DNA from: Paenibacillus sp. FSL H7-0326
Lineage (GTDB): Bacteria > Bacillota > Bacilli > Paenibacillales > Paenibacillaceae
Length of the DNA stretch: 64,000 bases
NCBI RefSeq assembly: GCF_001955535.1
Contig: NZ_MPVN01000001.1
Location: forward strand, 1,488,001-1,552,000
Reading direction: 5' to 3'
Part shown: positions 17,725-25,265 of the stretch, piece by piece
Layout of the letters: the number at the start of each line of letters is the position of its first letter
Position numbering within the stretch: position 1 is the stretch's first letter
The notes under the pieces: generated by a model
Seen by the model: the letters and a program-made list of their open reading frames with translations, nothing else
Told to the model about the DNA's origin: nothing
Databases searched by the model: none
Position numbers and translations under genes: made by a program

Positions 17725-18639
17725 ATGATACGTACATTGAGCGGCTTTGAGAAGAAGATTAGATTACAAGACTTAAATGTCTTTTCGATTCGTGTGCTGC
17801 AGGATGGCGGGCTGGTTGGAGAATGGAACCGTGATCAAGACATGCGTCGTCAGCAGCATTCAATCAGCAAATCATTTACATGCATGGCCGCTGGTCTTGC
17901 CATCGAGGAAGGAAAGCTCACACTGGATACAAAGCTCGGTGAATTTTTCAACTACAACACCACTTACCGCTCTCAGGATCCGCAGCTTCCTTCTCCGGAT
18001 GAGCTCACCCTTTATGATTTGTTACGGATGTCTTCGGGACACGACTCTCCACCGCTATGGCTGCCGGAGCGGCAGTCACTGACGGAGAAGGATTGGGCAA
18101 AATACTATTTGTCCCTGCCGCTGAACCGCCCTCCCGGCAAACAGTTTACTTACAGCAGCGGCGATACCTTCATGATCTCGGCGTTGATTCAGGCAGCCGT
18201 CGGTGAGACGGTCCACCGTTATTTGAACTCCCGCTTGTTTGATCCTCTGGGTATACATCATGTGGAATGGGAAACCTCGCCTCTCGGGGTCACTTTGGGA
18301 TGTGCAGGCCTCGTGATCAGCACCGAAGAATTAAGCAGATTCGGCCAAATGCTGCTGGATGAGGGGGCTTACGAGGGCAAGCAGCTGGTGCCTGCAGAAT
18401 GGATTCAATTTGCGACTCGCAAGCATATTGATTCTGTCGGCGAAGGAGACTGGTCGCTCGGCTATGGCTGTCAGTTTTGGATGTGTTCTCACGGAGCATA
18501 TCGAGGGGATGGTGCACACGGCCAGCTGCTCGTGATCATACCGGACCGGAGAGCCGTGATTGCTGTTAACAGTGAGGAAGATCGTATACAGTCTATCCTT
18601 GACGCAGTGTGGGAGGATGTCCTGCCTATTTTAGAATAA
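17725..18639 (+). CDS. Serine hydrolase, beta-lactamase class C-like family
   Basis: About 304 residues. Visible motifs of the penicillin-binding/class C fold are SISK (SxxK, nucleophile Ser and Lys, near residue 50), YSS (YxN-like) and HGQ (the KTG-equivalent) near the C-terminus. No signal peptide is present, so it is probably cytoplasmic and more likely an esterase or amidase than a lactam-resistance enzyme. ATG at 17725 has GGAGG 5 bp upstream; the ATG at 17713 overlaps that site. It is divergent from the glycan operon, and a LacI-type operator in its leader suggests co-regulation. Confidence 0.85.
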   Translation: MIRTLSGFEKKIRLQDLNVFSIRVLQDGGLVGEWNRDQDMRRQQHSISKSFTCMAAGLAIEEGKLTLDTKLGEFFNYNTTYRSQDPQLPSPDELTLYDLLRMSSGHDSPPLWLPERQSLTEKDWAKYYLSLPLNRPPGKQFTYSSGDTFMISALIQAAVGETVHRYLNSRLFDPLGIHHVEWETSPLGVTLGCAGLVISTEELSRFGQMLLDEGAYEGKQLVPAEWIQFATRKHIDSVGEGDWSLGYGCQFWMCSHGAYRGDGAHGQLLVIIPDRRAVIAVNSEEDRIQSILDAVWEDVLPILE

Positions 18640-18676
18640 GCCGCCTGTCACTCTTGAACCAACTCCCTTAACGCAG

Positions 18677-18725
18677 GAAAACTGCGCCCCAGCTGTTAGC
18701 TTGCGGCTAACCATCGGAGCGCAGT
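18677..18725 (-). terminator. Nested hairpin, probable terminator of the HAD gene
   Basis: ACTGCGC (18681-18687) pairs with GCGCAGT (18719-18725) around an inner GTTAGC/GCTAAC stem; on the minus strand a TTTT run follows. It lies between convergent genes. Confidence 0.55.
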
Positions 18726-18778
18726 CCCCCTGCACAGCAGCTACTATCTGCTGTATAAGCCTCAGTTTATTATTAGGT

Positions 18779-19450
18779 TTATAGAAGCAGGGCCGTCAGT
18801 GCGTTCAGATTATTCACAGTATAGTCCGGTGTATCCTTATCATTCGTGGAAGGCTGGTAGCGGCCGTAACCCTGCATAATTCGAATCGTAATCATTCCAA
18901 GCGATTTGGCTGGGATAATATCATTATCAATACGATCCCCGATCATGATGGATTCCGAGGGCTCAGCTCCGGCTGTTTTCAGTGCATATTGATATAAGCG
19001 CACATCTGGTTTAGACAAGCCTTGTTCGGCCGAACATGCAATAACATCTACATAAGAACGAAGTCCATATTTCTCCAGCCGCTCTTCCGTACCCGGACTT
19101 TGGTTAGCCACGATACCGATCCTATAGCGTTCGCCCAGCTGCTCAAGAACAGACCGAGCTTCAGCGTAAGGCTCTTCGAGCTCCTTTTGAAACTTAAGCC
19201 TAGGCTTGATATACTCTCTGTCCTCCTCGGAAGGCACGAGCTCCGAAATCGCGTACTGCATGGGAGAAGCGATGTAATTGGAATAGCTCTGAATAAATTT
19301 GCTGCGTACGTCCTCCATTGTAATGTTATACCCGAGTCCATTTGCTTCTCTCACAAATTGGCCGATAATGTGATCAACGGGAACCCATTCATTTACGAGT
19401 GTATCTCCTATATCAAAAAAGAGCCATTTCACATGATCAAACTTCCCCAT
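18779..19450 (-). CDS. HAD-superfamily hydrolase (variant motif I)
   Basis: 223 residues. Motif I reads FFDIGDTLV (nucleophile Asp13), then a helical cap, a motif II-like GIVANQS, the motif III Lys in LSKPDVRLY and motif IV GDRIDNDI. In the usual DxDxT motif the second Asp is the general acid; here that position is Gly15, as in the DxGxT branch of subfamily I. Phosphatase activity is therefore plausible but less certain and the substrate is unknown. ATG at 19450; monocistronic. Confidence 0.85.
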   Translation of the reverse strand: MGKFDHVKWLFFDIGDTLVNEWVPVDHIIGQFVREANGLGYNITMEDVRSKFIQSYSNYIASPMQYAISELVPSEEDREYIKPRLKFQKELEEPYAEARSVLEQLGERYRIGIVANQSPGTEERLEKYGLRSYVDVIACSAEQGLSKPDVRLYQYALKTAGAEPSESIMIGDRIDNDIIPAKSLGMITIRIMQGYGRYQPSTNDKDTPDYTVNNLNALTALLL

Positions 19451-19644
19451 AATGCCATTCTCTACCTTTCCATCTGTAAATATAGAAAAAGAGACCCATG
19501 CTTATATCACGAGTCTCACATGCTATGTTTCCTTTAACTCCAGTATATCAATCCTGCATCTAATTACGCAAACTGTATAGTAAGCACCTACACTAGCCAT
19601 TAGCCGCAGTCTCCTGCTTCTATCGCTGTGTGCGTGCAGATCAA

Positions 19645-20058
19645 TTAATTAACAGCAGCCCGTTCTCCATTTAACAGAAATCCTACTTCGCCCTTGATTG
19701 TAAAAATAACGTGGTCTGCGCCCATACCGCGGTATACTCCGCGAGGATGATTCAGCTGTGTAATAATAGTAATCGGCTTACGTGTCCAGGGTCTGCATAT
19801 TTGCAAAAACCGGCAGGTCAGATTCAAGCTGTTCTCAAAAATAAAAATACGTCCTACCGCCGCATTAGGCAGCAGCCATTTACTTGTAAACGCCGTATCC
19901 ATACGTATAATGTGCTCTACTCCAAGCCGTTTGACCTGCTTCTCTTCCTGTGCACTGTTCGTCAGTACAGCAAAAGAAAGCTTCTTGTACATTAATAATC
20001 GAATAAAATTTCTGGCCGCTTCATTTGGTGCCGTAACTAAAATAACTTCATCACTCAT
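19645..20058 (-). CDS. Small Rossmann/RCK_N-like protein behind tandem c-di-AMP riboswitches
   Basis: 137 residues from ATG at 20058 (MSDEVILVTAPNEAARNF), chosen because GGAGG lies 11 bp upstream; an in-frame extension of 36 residues would start inside the leader. The pattern of alternating beta strands and helices, with RLGVEHIIRMD in the middle and RGMGADHVIFTIKGEVGFLL at the end, resembles a TrkA_N/RCK potassium-channel regulatory domain, but the GxGxxG dinucleotide motif is degenerate (TAPNEAARN). I do not recognise a named gene. The long leader with two c-di-AMP riboswitches supports a link with potassium or osmotic control; this function is inference. Confidence 0.6.
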   Translation of the reverse strand: MSDEVILVTAPNEAARNFIRLLMYKKLSFAVLTNSAQEEKQVKRLGVEHIIRMDTAFTSKWLLPNAAVGRIFIFENSLNLTCRFLQICRPWTRKPITIITQLNHPRGVYRGMGADHVIFTIKGEVGFLLNGERAAVN

Positions 20059-20094
20059 TACAATCATTTCCTCCCTGTAATAGAAAAAGACAAC

Positions 20095-20134
20095 AAAAAA
20101 AGAACACCGACGATCAAAGGCATGCCCGGTGCTC
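20095..20134 (-). terminator. Terminator of the downstream c-di-AMP riboswitch unit
   Basis: Minus strand GAGCACCG pairs with CGGTGTTC, then seven T, ending about 36 bp before the gene start at 20058. It is the expected expression platform of the second aptamer. Confidence 0.75.
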
Positions 20135-20213
20135 TCCCACCTATATATCAGAACATGGCAAAACATGACCTGCGATATAGGCGCTACTCGGCTTGCTGCC
20201 TCTCCCTTTGTTA

Positions 20214-20349
20214 CGCTTACGAGGTTAGCTGTCGGATTCGGACAAGAGAGATTGCCCTATTCACGGCAATAGCCATGAAATTCACCCCATGGATCGATGC
20301 ATCCACATCTGGGTCCCCCGCTTTTTGGATCAACAAAAATTCAGCGCAT
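20214..20349 (-). ncRNA. c-di-AMP (ydaO-yuaA type) riboswitch aptamer, downstream copy
   Basis: On the minus strand the conserved blocks appear in order: GCGCTGAATTT, GCGGGGGACCCAGA, ATGGGGTGAATT, and at the 3' end TCCGAATCCGACAGCTAACC followed by TCGTAAGC. These are the hallmark ydaO-type sequences. Variable stems are shorter than in the upstream copy. In known members c-di-AMP binding promotes termination. Confidence 0.9.
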
Positions 20350-20381
20350 AAATAAAACCACAGAGGATTAAACCTCTGTGG
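20350..20381 (-). terminator. Terminator between the two riboswitch aptamers
   Basis: Perfect 9-bp stem CCACAGAGG/CCTCTGTGG with a 6-nt loop, followed on the minus strand by TTTTATTTAT. It ends exactly where the second aptamer begins, so each aptamer has its own terminator. Confidence 0.8.
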
Positions 20382-20511
20382 CTGATCGCTCACAAGATTT
20401 ATCATTCCTCTCTCAAACGTTGGCACAGACGATACCTAGAGAATATTCACGTTAAGCGAAGTGAAGGAAAGAATCATGTATTTCTTCCACATCTCTAGTT
20501 CAGCTCTGTAC

Positions 20512-20712
20512 AGCTTACGAGGTTAGCTGTCGGATTCGGACGGTGAGAGTCGTCCTATCTGTTCCTGATGATTCCATATGACATTCCACATGAATCTTCG
20601 GTTCAGAATTCACCCCATGCATCGTGTATCATTCGGCTCTCACACCGAATCAAGCACGCTGCCTTACTCTGGTTCCCCCGCTCTCCGCCATATTAGGCAG
20701 AAATTAAGCGAT
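20512..20712 (-). ncRNA. c-di-AMP (ydaO-yuaA type) riboswitch aptamer, upstream copy
   Basis: Minus strand carries TCGCTTAATTTCTGCC, GAGCGGGGGAACCAGAG, ATGGGGTGAATTCTG, and TCCGAATCCGACAGCTAACC followed by TCGTAAGC, all in the order and spacing of the ydaO class. A candidate promoter lies upstream (TTGAGC at 20754-20759 with an AT-rich -10 region at 20731-20736). About 130 nt separate it from its terminator; in that stretch CTAGAGA and TCTCTAG can pair. Confidence 0.93.
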
Positions 20713-21096
20713 CATAGCAATGAGAAACTATTTAAATAAACGGTTGTTCGTTTGCTCAAGATTTACGATATGAATCATACACCCGTTGAAAATCGATGTA
20801 AAGCTCCTTCAGCGGCTCATCTTGACGATTTAGCGTTGTTTTTGGATAGAATAAGAGTAAAACATTCATCAATATGCATGCAGCTTATCTGTTCTCAGTT
20901 TATCTCGTTATTTCGTTTAATTCTAATGCCTAAGTTTACCTTCGACAATCGTCCCCCTCCATTCTTAAGCTTTGTTTGACTTTCTCCATATATTGTTTAA
21001 AATTAAATTGTTATCAATATATATAATAAGATTGATGGGAAACGGCAATACAAGCATCATTTATATTCCAAATTTATAAAAAGGATGGATGAAGGC
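20713..21096. other. Intergenic region, no supported gene
   Basis: AT-rich region between the riboswitch promoter and gpx. A 75-codon frame on the plus strand has no ribosome binding site and no recognisable content. The gpx promoter probably lies near 20975-21050, but no clear hexamer pair could be fixed. Confidence 0.5.
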
Positions 21097-21576
21097 ATGT
21101 CGATTTATCAATACCAAGTGAATACACTTAAAGGCCAGAAGTTAAGCATGGAGGAGTACAAAGGAAAAGTACTCTTGATCGTAAATACAGCGAGCAAGTG
21201 CGGACTAACCCCTCAATACAAAGGACTGCAGGAGCTATATGACAAATTCAATGACCAATCCTTTGAAATTCTCGGTTTCCCCAGCAACCAATTTGCCGAA
21301 CAAGAACCGGGCTCAAATGATGAAATCGCAGAGTTCTGCCAAATGAACTATGGTGTGAGCTTCCCGATGTTTGAGAAGATTAAAGTCAATGGAGATGAGG
21401 CACATCCGCTGTTCAAGCACTTAAAGGACAGTGCACCAGGTATACTTGGCTCGAAGGCGATTAAGTGGAATTTCACCAAGTTTCTTATCGATCAGAACGG
21501 AAATATTGTAAAAAGATACAGTCCACAAACGACACCGGACAAGATTGAAGCGGATATCGCCAAGCTGTTAAAATGA
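21097..21576 (+). CDS. gpx: Glutathione peroxidase family thiol peroxidase
   Basis: 159 residues from ATG at 21097 (MSIYQYQVNTL), with GGATGG 8 bp upstream; an in-frame ATG at 21085 adds four residues. The peroxidatic Cys35 in NTASKCGLT, Gln65 in FPSNQF and Trp124-Asn125 in KWNF form the conserved tetrad. Being a Cys rather than selenocysteine enzyme in a Firmicute, it probably uses thioredoxin or bacillithiol-type thiols to reduce peroxides in the cytoplasm. It is monocistronic and followed by a terminator shared with the convergent tRNA-Leu. Confidence 0.95.
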   Translation: MSIYQYQVNTLKGQKLSMEEYKGKVLLIVNTASKCGLTPQYKGLQELYDKFNDQSFEILGFPSNQFAEQEPGSNDEIAEFCQMNYGVSFPMFEKIKVNGDEAHPLFKHLKDSAPGILGSKAIKWNFTKFLIDQNGNIVKRYSPQTTPDKIEADIAKLLK

Positions 21577-21615
21577 GAATTTTGCATGTAATCCCCGTCG
21601 AAACCCACACTGAGC

Positions 21616-21653
21616 AAAAAAAAGAGCTTGAAGCAAATTGCTTCAAGCTCTTT
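21616..21653 (-). terminator. Terminator between gpx and tRNA-Leu, bidirectional
   Basis: Perfect 14-bp stem AAAGAGCTTGAAGC/GCTTCAAGCTCTTT with a 5-nt loop; seven T on the minus strand, TTT on the plus strand. Confidence 0.9.
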
Positions 21654-21660
21654 CGTATGA

Positions 21661-21743
21661 TGCGGTCGAGAGGACTCGAACCTCCACGGGTATACACCCA
21701 CTACCCCCTCAAGATAGCGTGTCTGCCATTCCACCACGACCGC
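21661..21743 (-). tRNA. tRNA-Leu (anticodon GAG), copy 1
   Basis: Acceptor GCGGTCG/CGACCGC, anticodon stem CTATC/GGTAG with loop TTGAGGG (anticodon GAG), long class II variable arm and T arm GGTTCGAGTCC. CCA is not encoded. The 83 bp are identical to the copy at 35538-35620. Confidence 0.95.
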
Positions 21744-21778
21744 ACATCTTGTATAGCATTTTCGTGCCAACAAAATAT

Positions 21779-21807
21779 ATTATACACACTTATCAGCCAT
21801 AAGTAAA
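21779..21807 (-). promoter_or_regulatory. Promoter of tRNA-Leu copy 1
   Basis: Minus strand TTTACT (21802-21807), 17 bp spacer, TATAAT (21779-21784). Confidence 0.65.
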
Positions 21808-21863
21808 GTCATTATTTTAAAATTTATTTTTTGATTTTAGATAAGACTGTGAAGTTAAGTAAA

Positions 21864-21880
21864 TGTCAATATATCTTACA
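21864..21880 (+). promoter_or_regulatory. GlnR/TnrA box upstream of the extra ureF
   Basis: TGTCAATATATCTTACA fits the TGTNA-N7-TNACA consensus of GlnR/TnrA sites exactly. It centres about 90 bp upstream of the predicted transcription start of the gene at 22062. Confidence 0.65.
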
Positions 21881-21928
21881 TTAAAAATAGGTATTTAACT
21901 GTTTATAGGATATTATTCCGTTTTATTA

Positions 21929-21957
21929 TTGACAGTATAAGGATGTTTATGTAAAAA
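21929..21957 (+). promoter_or_regulatory. Candidate promoter of the extra ureF
   Basis: TTGACA (21929-21934), 17 bp spacer, TAAAAA (21952-21957). Confidence 0.5.
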
Positions 21958-22061
21958 TACATATCAAACATACCGATATTCAAAGATAAATTGACATATA
22001 CATAACATATGAATTCACCCAAGATGGTTATCGCGTTTAACACAATAAGGGGGCGAATCTG

Positions 22062-22760
22062 GTGAACAGAGGAAATAAGCTTCTTGATTATGTAAAACTG
22101 CTTGATTCCTCACTTCAAGTCGGAGGATTCTCTCATTCCTTCGGACTTAAGTCATACATCGAGGAAGGTACGATCCAAACGACTACCGACCTGGAGACAT
22201 TCATGCGATGCGAGCTGCATCCAAGTCTCGTGCAGTTGGAAGGCATGGCAATCAAGGCCATCTACACAGCAGTAGAGCAGAAGGATGAGTGGAGAATCGC
22301 CCTCATTGATAAGATGCTTCACGTCAAGCGAACCCCTGCTTACAAACGGGAATCCTCCAGAGCCATGGGAAAGCGTCTCATCAAACTGTCTAAAGCGCTG
22401 CATCCATGGATGGACTTTGAGCATTTCGAAGCTCTTATCCATCGATATGATGCTGTCGGCTCACTCCCCGTCGTTCATGCCTGGATCAATACTCAGCTTG
22501 AGGTTACCGCCGACGACGCAGCTTCCGGTTATCTTCATGCTGCCAAGGATGTATGCCTGATTCACGCAAGACGACTATTAAAAATCGAAACCCGCGATCT
22601 CGACGCCTTGTCCAGCGTACTGGACAGTGACCTCGAAGAAGAATGGAACAGAGCCAGAAGCGCAAGCCTCCAGCCCTTCCAGAGCTCAATTCTGTCAATG
22701 CAATCCCTCATACCGGGCTTCCCCTTCCACGAATCCGGTATTGAACATACAAGAGCTTAA
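22062..22760 (+). CDS. UreF paralogue, separate from the urease operon
   Basis: 232 residues, the same length as the UreF at 31443 and alignable along its whole length: LLDSSLQVGGFSHSFGLKSYIEEG corresponds to the UreF signature [20 protein letters not shown], and ESSRAMGKRLIKLSKAL to [17 protein letters not shown]. UreF acts with UreD and UreG in loading nickel into urease. GTG at 22062 follows an AAGGGGGCG ribosome binding site. It is monocistronic with its own terminator and a GlnR/TnrA box upstream. The sequence has diverged considerably (for example the PIGG motif is QVGG), so it may serve a different partner or nitrogen condition. Confidence 0.85.
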   Translation: MNRGNKLLDYVKLLDSSLQVGGFSHSFGLKSYIEEGTIQTTTDLETFMRCELHPSLVQLEGMAIKAIYTAVEQKDEWRIALIDKMLHVKRTPAYKRESSRAMGKRLIKLSKALHPWMDFEHFEALIHRYDAVGSLPVVHAWINTQLEVTADDAASGYLHAAKDVCLIHARRLLKIETRDLDALSSVLDSDLEEEWNRARSASLQPFQSSILSMQSLIPGFPFHESGIEHTRA

Positions 22761-22815
22761 GCCTAAGGCCCCCCAGCTCACCTCTTCAGGGCCTCCCAAG
22801 CCCCTCCCTATCTAA

Positions 22816-22855
22816 AGCACGCCTGGCCCCCTTCCTCTGCCAGCGTGCTTTTTTT
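22816..22855 (+). terminator. Terminator after the extra ureF
   Basis: AGCACGC/GCGTGCT with inner CTGGC/GCCAG pairing, then seven T. Confidence 0.85.
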
Positions 22856-23033
22856 CGTCATAATTCCACTTTACGCTGTCGCAAAAGAACGACGTATGTA
22901 AGTGATTAATGATTGTTAGATGACGCAAGAACGTATATAATATGATCAACCTTTTTTTTGGAAGAAACTCAATCTCAACACAACACCTCTGCTCCATTAA
23001 AAATGTCAATATAAGTGTAGGGAGAGACTACTA

Positions 23034-23663
23034 TTGTCCGAAGCCGAACCCTTTTTTATAAAGACCTCGTCCGAAGATTTCAAGTCAACCATTGTCATTA
23101 TTGACGCTTACGGAACGATATGCTCGTACAACCATCCTCTGCCCGAGAAGATGTCCCGTTATGAATGTATTACCAGTACCAATTGGCTGGGTTCTAATTA
23201 TTTCAATCTAATGGCGTCATTTCCAGGGGCGTGTCCACACAGCATGAATAACATTATCAATCAACTCAAAGAAGTACTAAACAACAACATGGCAGGTTAT
23301 GTGTGCGAAGTCAGGATACTGCGGGACAACAGTTACATTTGGCTTCGTCTGGAAGCATCTCTATATGAAACCTCCCTCCAATCTGACTTCAAAGGACTTG
23401 TCGTTACTCACGTTGATATCACACACCTGAAACACCTTGAACATCATCTCAAGGATGCCTCTTCCCAAATACGAACTCTTCGAGGAATGCTGCCGATCTG
23501 TGCTGTATGCAAGCGCATCAGAGATGAAGAAGATGAATGGAATACTGTGGAGAGTTTTGTCGAGAAGCATACACATGCCGAATTCACCCATGATATATGC
23601 CCTGAATGCATTCGCAAGCTGTACCCGCAATATGCAAGGATTCTAGATCACCCCTTGAGCTAG
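23034..23663 (+). CDS. PAS-domain protein with C-terminal Cys4 (zinc-type) motif
   Basis: 209 residues. The N-terminal two thirds look like a PAS fold (IVIIDAYGTICSYN at the start, VEVRIL-type strands, GLVVTHVDITHLKHLEH as the end strand plus linker helix). The C-terminus has the motif LPICAVCKRIRDEEDEW, then HDICPECIRKLYPQY, giving CxxC plus CxxC, found at the ends of PAS/kinase proteins. No kinase, GGDEF or HTH domain follows, so it is a stand-alone sensor or adaptor. TTG at 23034 has GGGAGA upstream. It lies between two urea-related units; an involvement in urea sensing is only positional. Confidence 0.7.
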   Translation: MSEAEPFFIKTSSEDFKSTIVIIDAYGTICSYNHPLPEKMSRYECITSTNWLGSNYFNLMASFPGACPHSMNNIINQLKEVLNNNMAGYVCEVRILRDNSYIWLRLEASLYETSLQSDFKGLVVTHVDITHLKHLEHHLKDASSQIRTLRGMLPICAVCKRIRDEEDEWNTVESFVEKHTHAEFTHDICPECIRKLYPQYARILDHPLS

Positions 23664-23699
23664 TTAACACCAGCGTTCACATAGCTCATGAATCATCAA

Positions 23700-23751
23700 A
23701 AAAAACACTCACCTAGAACGGACTCCTTCCGAATCAGGGCGAGTGTTTTTG
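23700..23751. terminator. Bidirectional terminator between the PAS gene and urtE
   Basis: AACACTC (23704-23710) pairs with GAGTGTT (23741-23747), with ACCT/AGGG extending the stem; T runs on both strands. Confidence 0.75.
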
Positions 23752-23779
23752 TAATACCGTATTTCTTAGTTTAAACCAC

Positions 23780-24475
23780 CTAGACCGTGAGATAATGCTC
23801 AAATGCTGCCAGATCCAGATCCTCCGGCTTGCCATGCATCGCAATACTACCCTTATCCATGACATAAATATAGTCTGCCACACTGCGAACAAATTCCTCG
23901 CTCTGCTCTACGAGCAGAATGGCCGTATCCTTCTGATTCTTAATCCGAATAATGACATCGCGAATATCATCTACAATCGACGGCTGAATTCCTTCTGTCG
24001 GCTCATCCAGCAACAGAAGCTTAGGCCTCGCGGCCAGCGCTCTTGCAAAGGCGAGCTGCTGCTGCTGCCCTCCACTTAGATCTCCACCTTGCCGCTTGTA
24101 CATCGTAGGCAGCACCGGGAACATAGCAAGCACATCCTCAGGAAACACTTTGCTTCTCTTAGAGGTTGTTTCAAGACCCAGCATCAGGTTCTCTTTTACG
24201 GACAGTTGCGGAAAAATATCCCGGCCCTGCGGAACATATCCGATGCCTGCACGGGCTCTCTTCGCAGAATTCCACTCCGAGATATCCGTACCCTCCCAGC
24301 TTATTTCACCTTGGCTCGTCTTGAGAACACCCATAAGCGTACGAAGTAGAGTTGATTTACCGACTCCATTTCTGCCCATTAGACACACGACCTGTCCTGG
24401 TTCGATATCCAGATGAACACGACGGAGCACCATACTCTCACCATATCCAGATTCAATATTTTTAAGTGACAGCAT
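23780..24475 (-). CDS. urtE: Urea ABC transporter ATP-binding protein UrtE
   Basis: About 231 residues, LivF-like ATPase. Walker A GRNGVGKS, signature LSGGQQQQLAFARAL and Walker B LLLLDEPTEGIQPSIVDDI are visible; the GIQPSIV segment is typical of UrtE. ATG at 24475 (MLSLKNIES) has AAGGAGG upstream and overlaps urtD by 14 bp; an in-frame extension of 20 residues is rejected. Last gene of urtABCDE. It energises urea uptake with UrtD. Confidence 0.93.
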   Translation of the reverse strand: MLSLKNIESGYGESMVLRRVHLDIEPGQVVCLMGRNGVGKSTLLRTLMGVLKTSQGEISWEGTDISEWNSAKRARAGIGYVPQGRDIFPQLSVKENLMLGLETTSKRSKVFPEDVLAMFPVLPTMYKRQGGDLSGGQQQQLAFARALAARPKLLLLDEPTEGIQPSIVDDIRDVIIRIKNQKDTAILLVEQSEEFVRSVADYIYVMDKGSIAMHGKPEDLDLAAFEHYLTV

Positions 24476-25265
24476 CCTGCTTCCTCCTTTTGCCCAAATA
24501 GACCTCGGCGACAACAGGATTCTGCTGAACCTCAAGCATGGTCCCTTCCGTCAGCAGCTTGCCCTCATGCATCACCGTGACCTTCTCTGCATATTGTCTG
24601 ACAAACTCCATATCGTGCTCAACAACGACTACAGAGCGTTTCTTGGCAATACTCCGAAGCAGTTCTCCCGTCTTCAACGTTTCATCATCTGTCATCCCGG
24701 CCACCGGCTCATCAAGCAGAAGTACATGAGGCTCCTGCAGCAGCAGCATCCCAATCTCAAGCCACTGCTTCTCTCCATGAGACAGCGCTCCCGCCCTTAC
24801 CAGGATTCGATCGGTTAGACCGATCTGTGTAAGGACTTCTTCCATCGCATGGCTTATCTCGCCTCCACGAAGGCCTCGCAGCGAATGAAAAGCCCCTTTG
24901 TTCTGATCATCAGCAAGCTCCAGATTTTCCTTGACCGTTAGACCACCGAACACCGACGGCGCTTGAAATTTCCGTCCGATTCCAAGCCTTGCGATCTGAT
25001 GCTCTTTTTTACGAGTCAAGTCGGTTCCATCAGGAAGCAGCACCTTACCGGACACAGGCTTCGTTTTACCGCAAATGACATCAAGCATCGTGGTCTTCCC
25101 TGCCCCGTTAGGCCCGATCAGAAAGTGAAGCTCATTAGATCTGAGGTTAAGATTCATCCCGTTCACAGCGACGAAGCCTGAAAAAGACACCGTTATGTCC
25201 TGAACAGACAGAACCGTTTTTCCTTTAGGATGTAGCTCGTTCGGCTTCAACAACGGACTTGGCAT
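24462..25265 (-). CDS. urtD: Urea ABC transporter ATP-binding protein UrtD
   Basis: About 267 residues, LivG-like ATPase with Walker A GPNGAGKTTMLDVICGKTKP, the modified signature LSHGEKQWLEIGMLL (SHGEKQ is typical of UrtD) and Walker B VLLLDEPVAGMTDDE. ATG at 25265 (MPSPLLKPNEL) has GGGAGGTG upstream and overlaps the urtC end by 41 bp, indicating coupling. It pairs with UrtE on the cytoplasmic face of the transporter. Confidence 0.93.
   Translation of the reverse strand: MPSPLLKPNELHPKGKTVLSVQDITVSFSGFVAVNGMNLNLRSNELHFLIGPNGAGKTTMLDVICGKTKPVSGKVLLPDGTDLTRKKEHQIARLGIGRKFQAPSVFGGLTVKENLELADDQNKGAFHSLRGLRGGEISHAMEEVLTQIGLTDRILVRAGALSHGEKQWLEIGMLLLQEPHVLLLDEPVAGMTDDETLKTGELLRSIAKKRSVVVVEHDMEFVRQYAEKVTVMHEGKLLTEGTMLEVQQNPVVAEVYLGKRRKQDAVT

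Noticed and set aside
17725..18639. Antibiotic-resistance beta-lactamase
   Set aside because: No signal peptide, relaxed motifs (YSS, HGQ), and a context of glycan uptake; better described as a serine hydrolase of the class C-like family.
20217..20426. A 69-codon frame on the minus strand between and over the c-di-AMP riboswitches
   Set aside because: It runs through the second aptamer and the inter-aptamer terminator; its codons are those of the conserved RNA. Although GAGAGAGG precedes an internal ATG, the RNA structure explains the sequence better.
20752..20979. A 75-codon plus-strand frame before gpx
   Set aside because: TTG start without ribosome binding site, no family resemblance, and it overlaps the probable riboswitch promoter region.
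22993..23020. A third GlnR/TnrA box before the PAS gene (TGTCAATATAAGTGTAG)
   Set aside because: Only the first half matches; the second half lacks TNACA.
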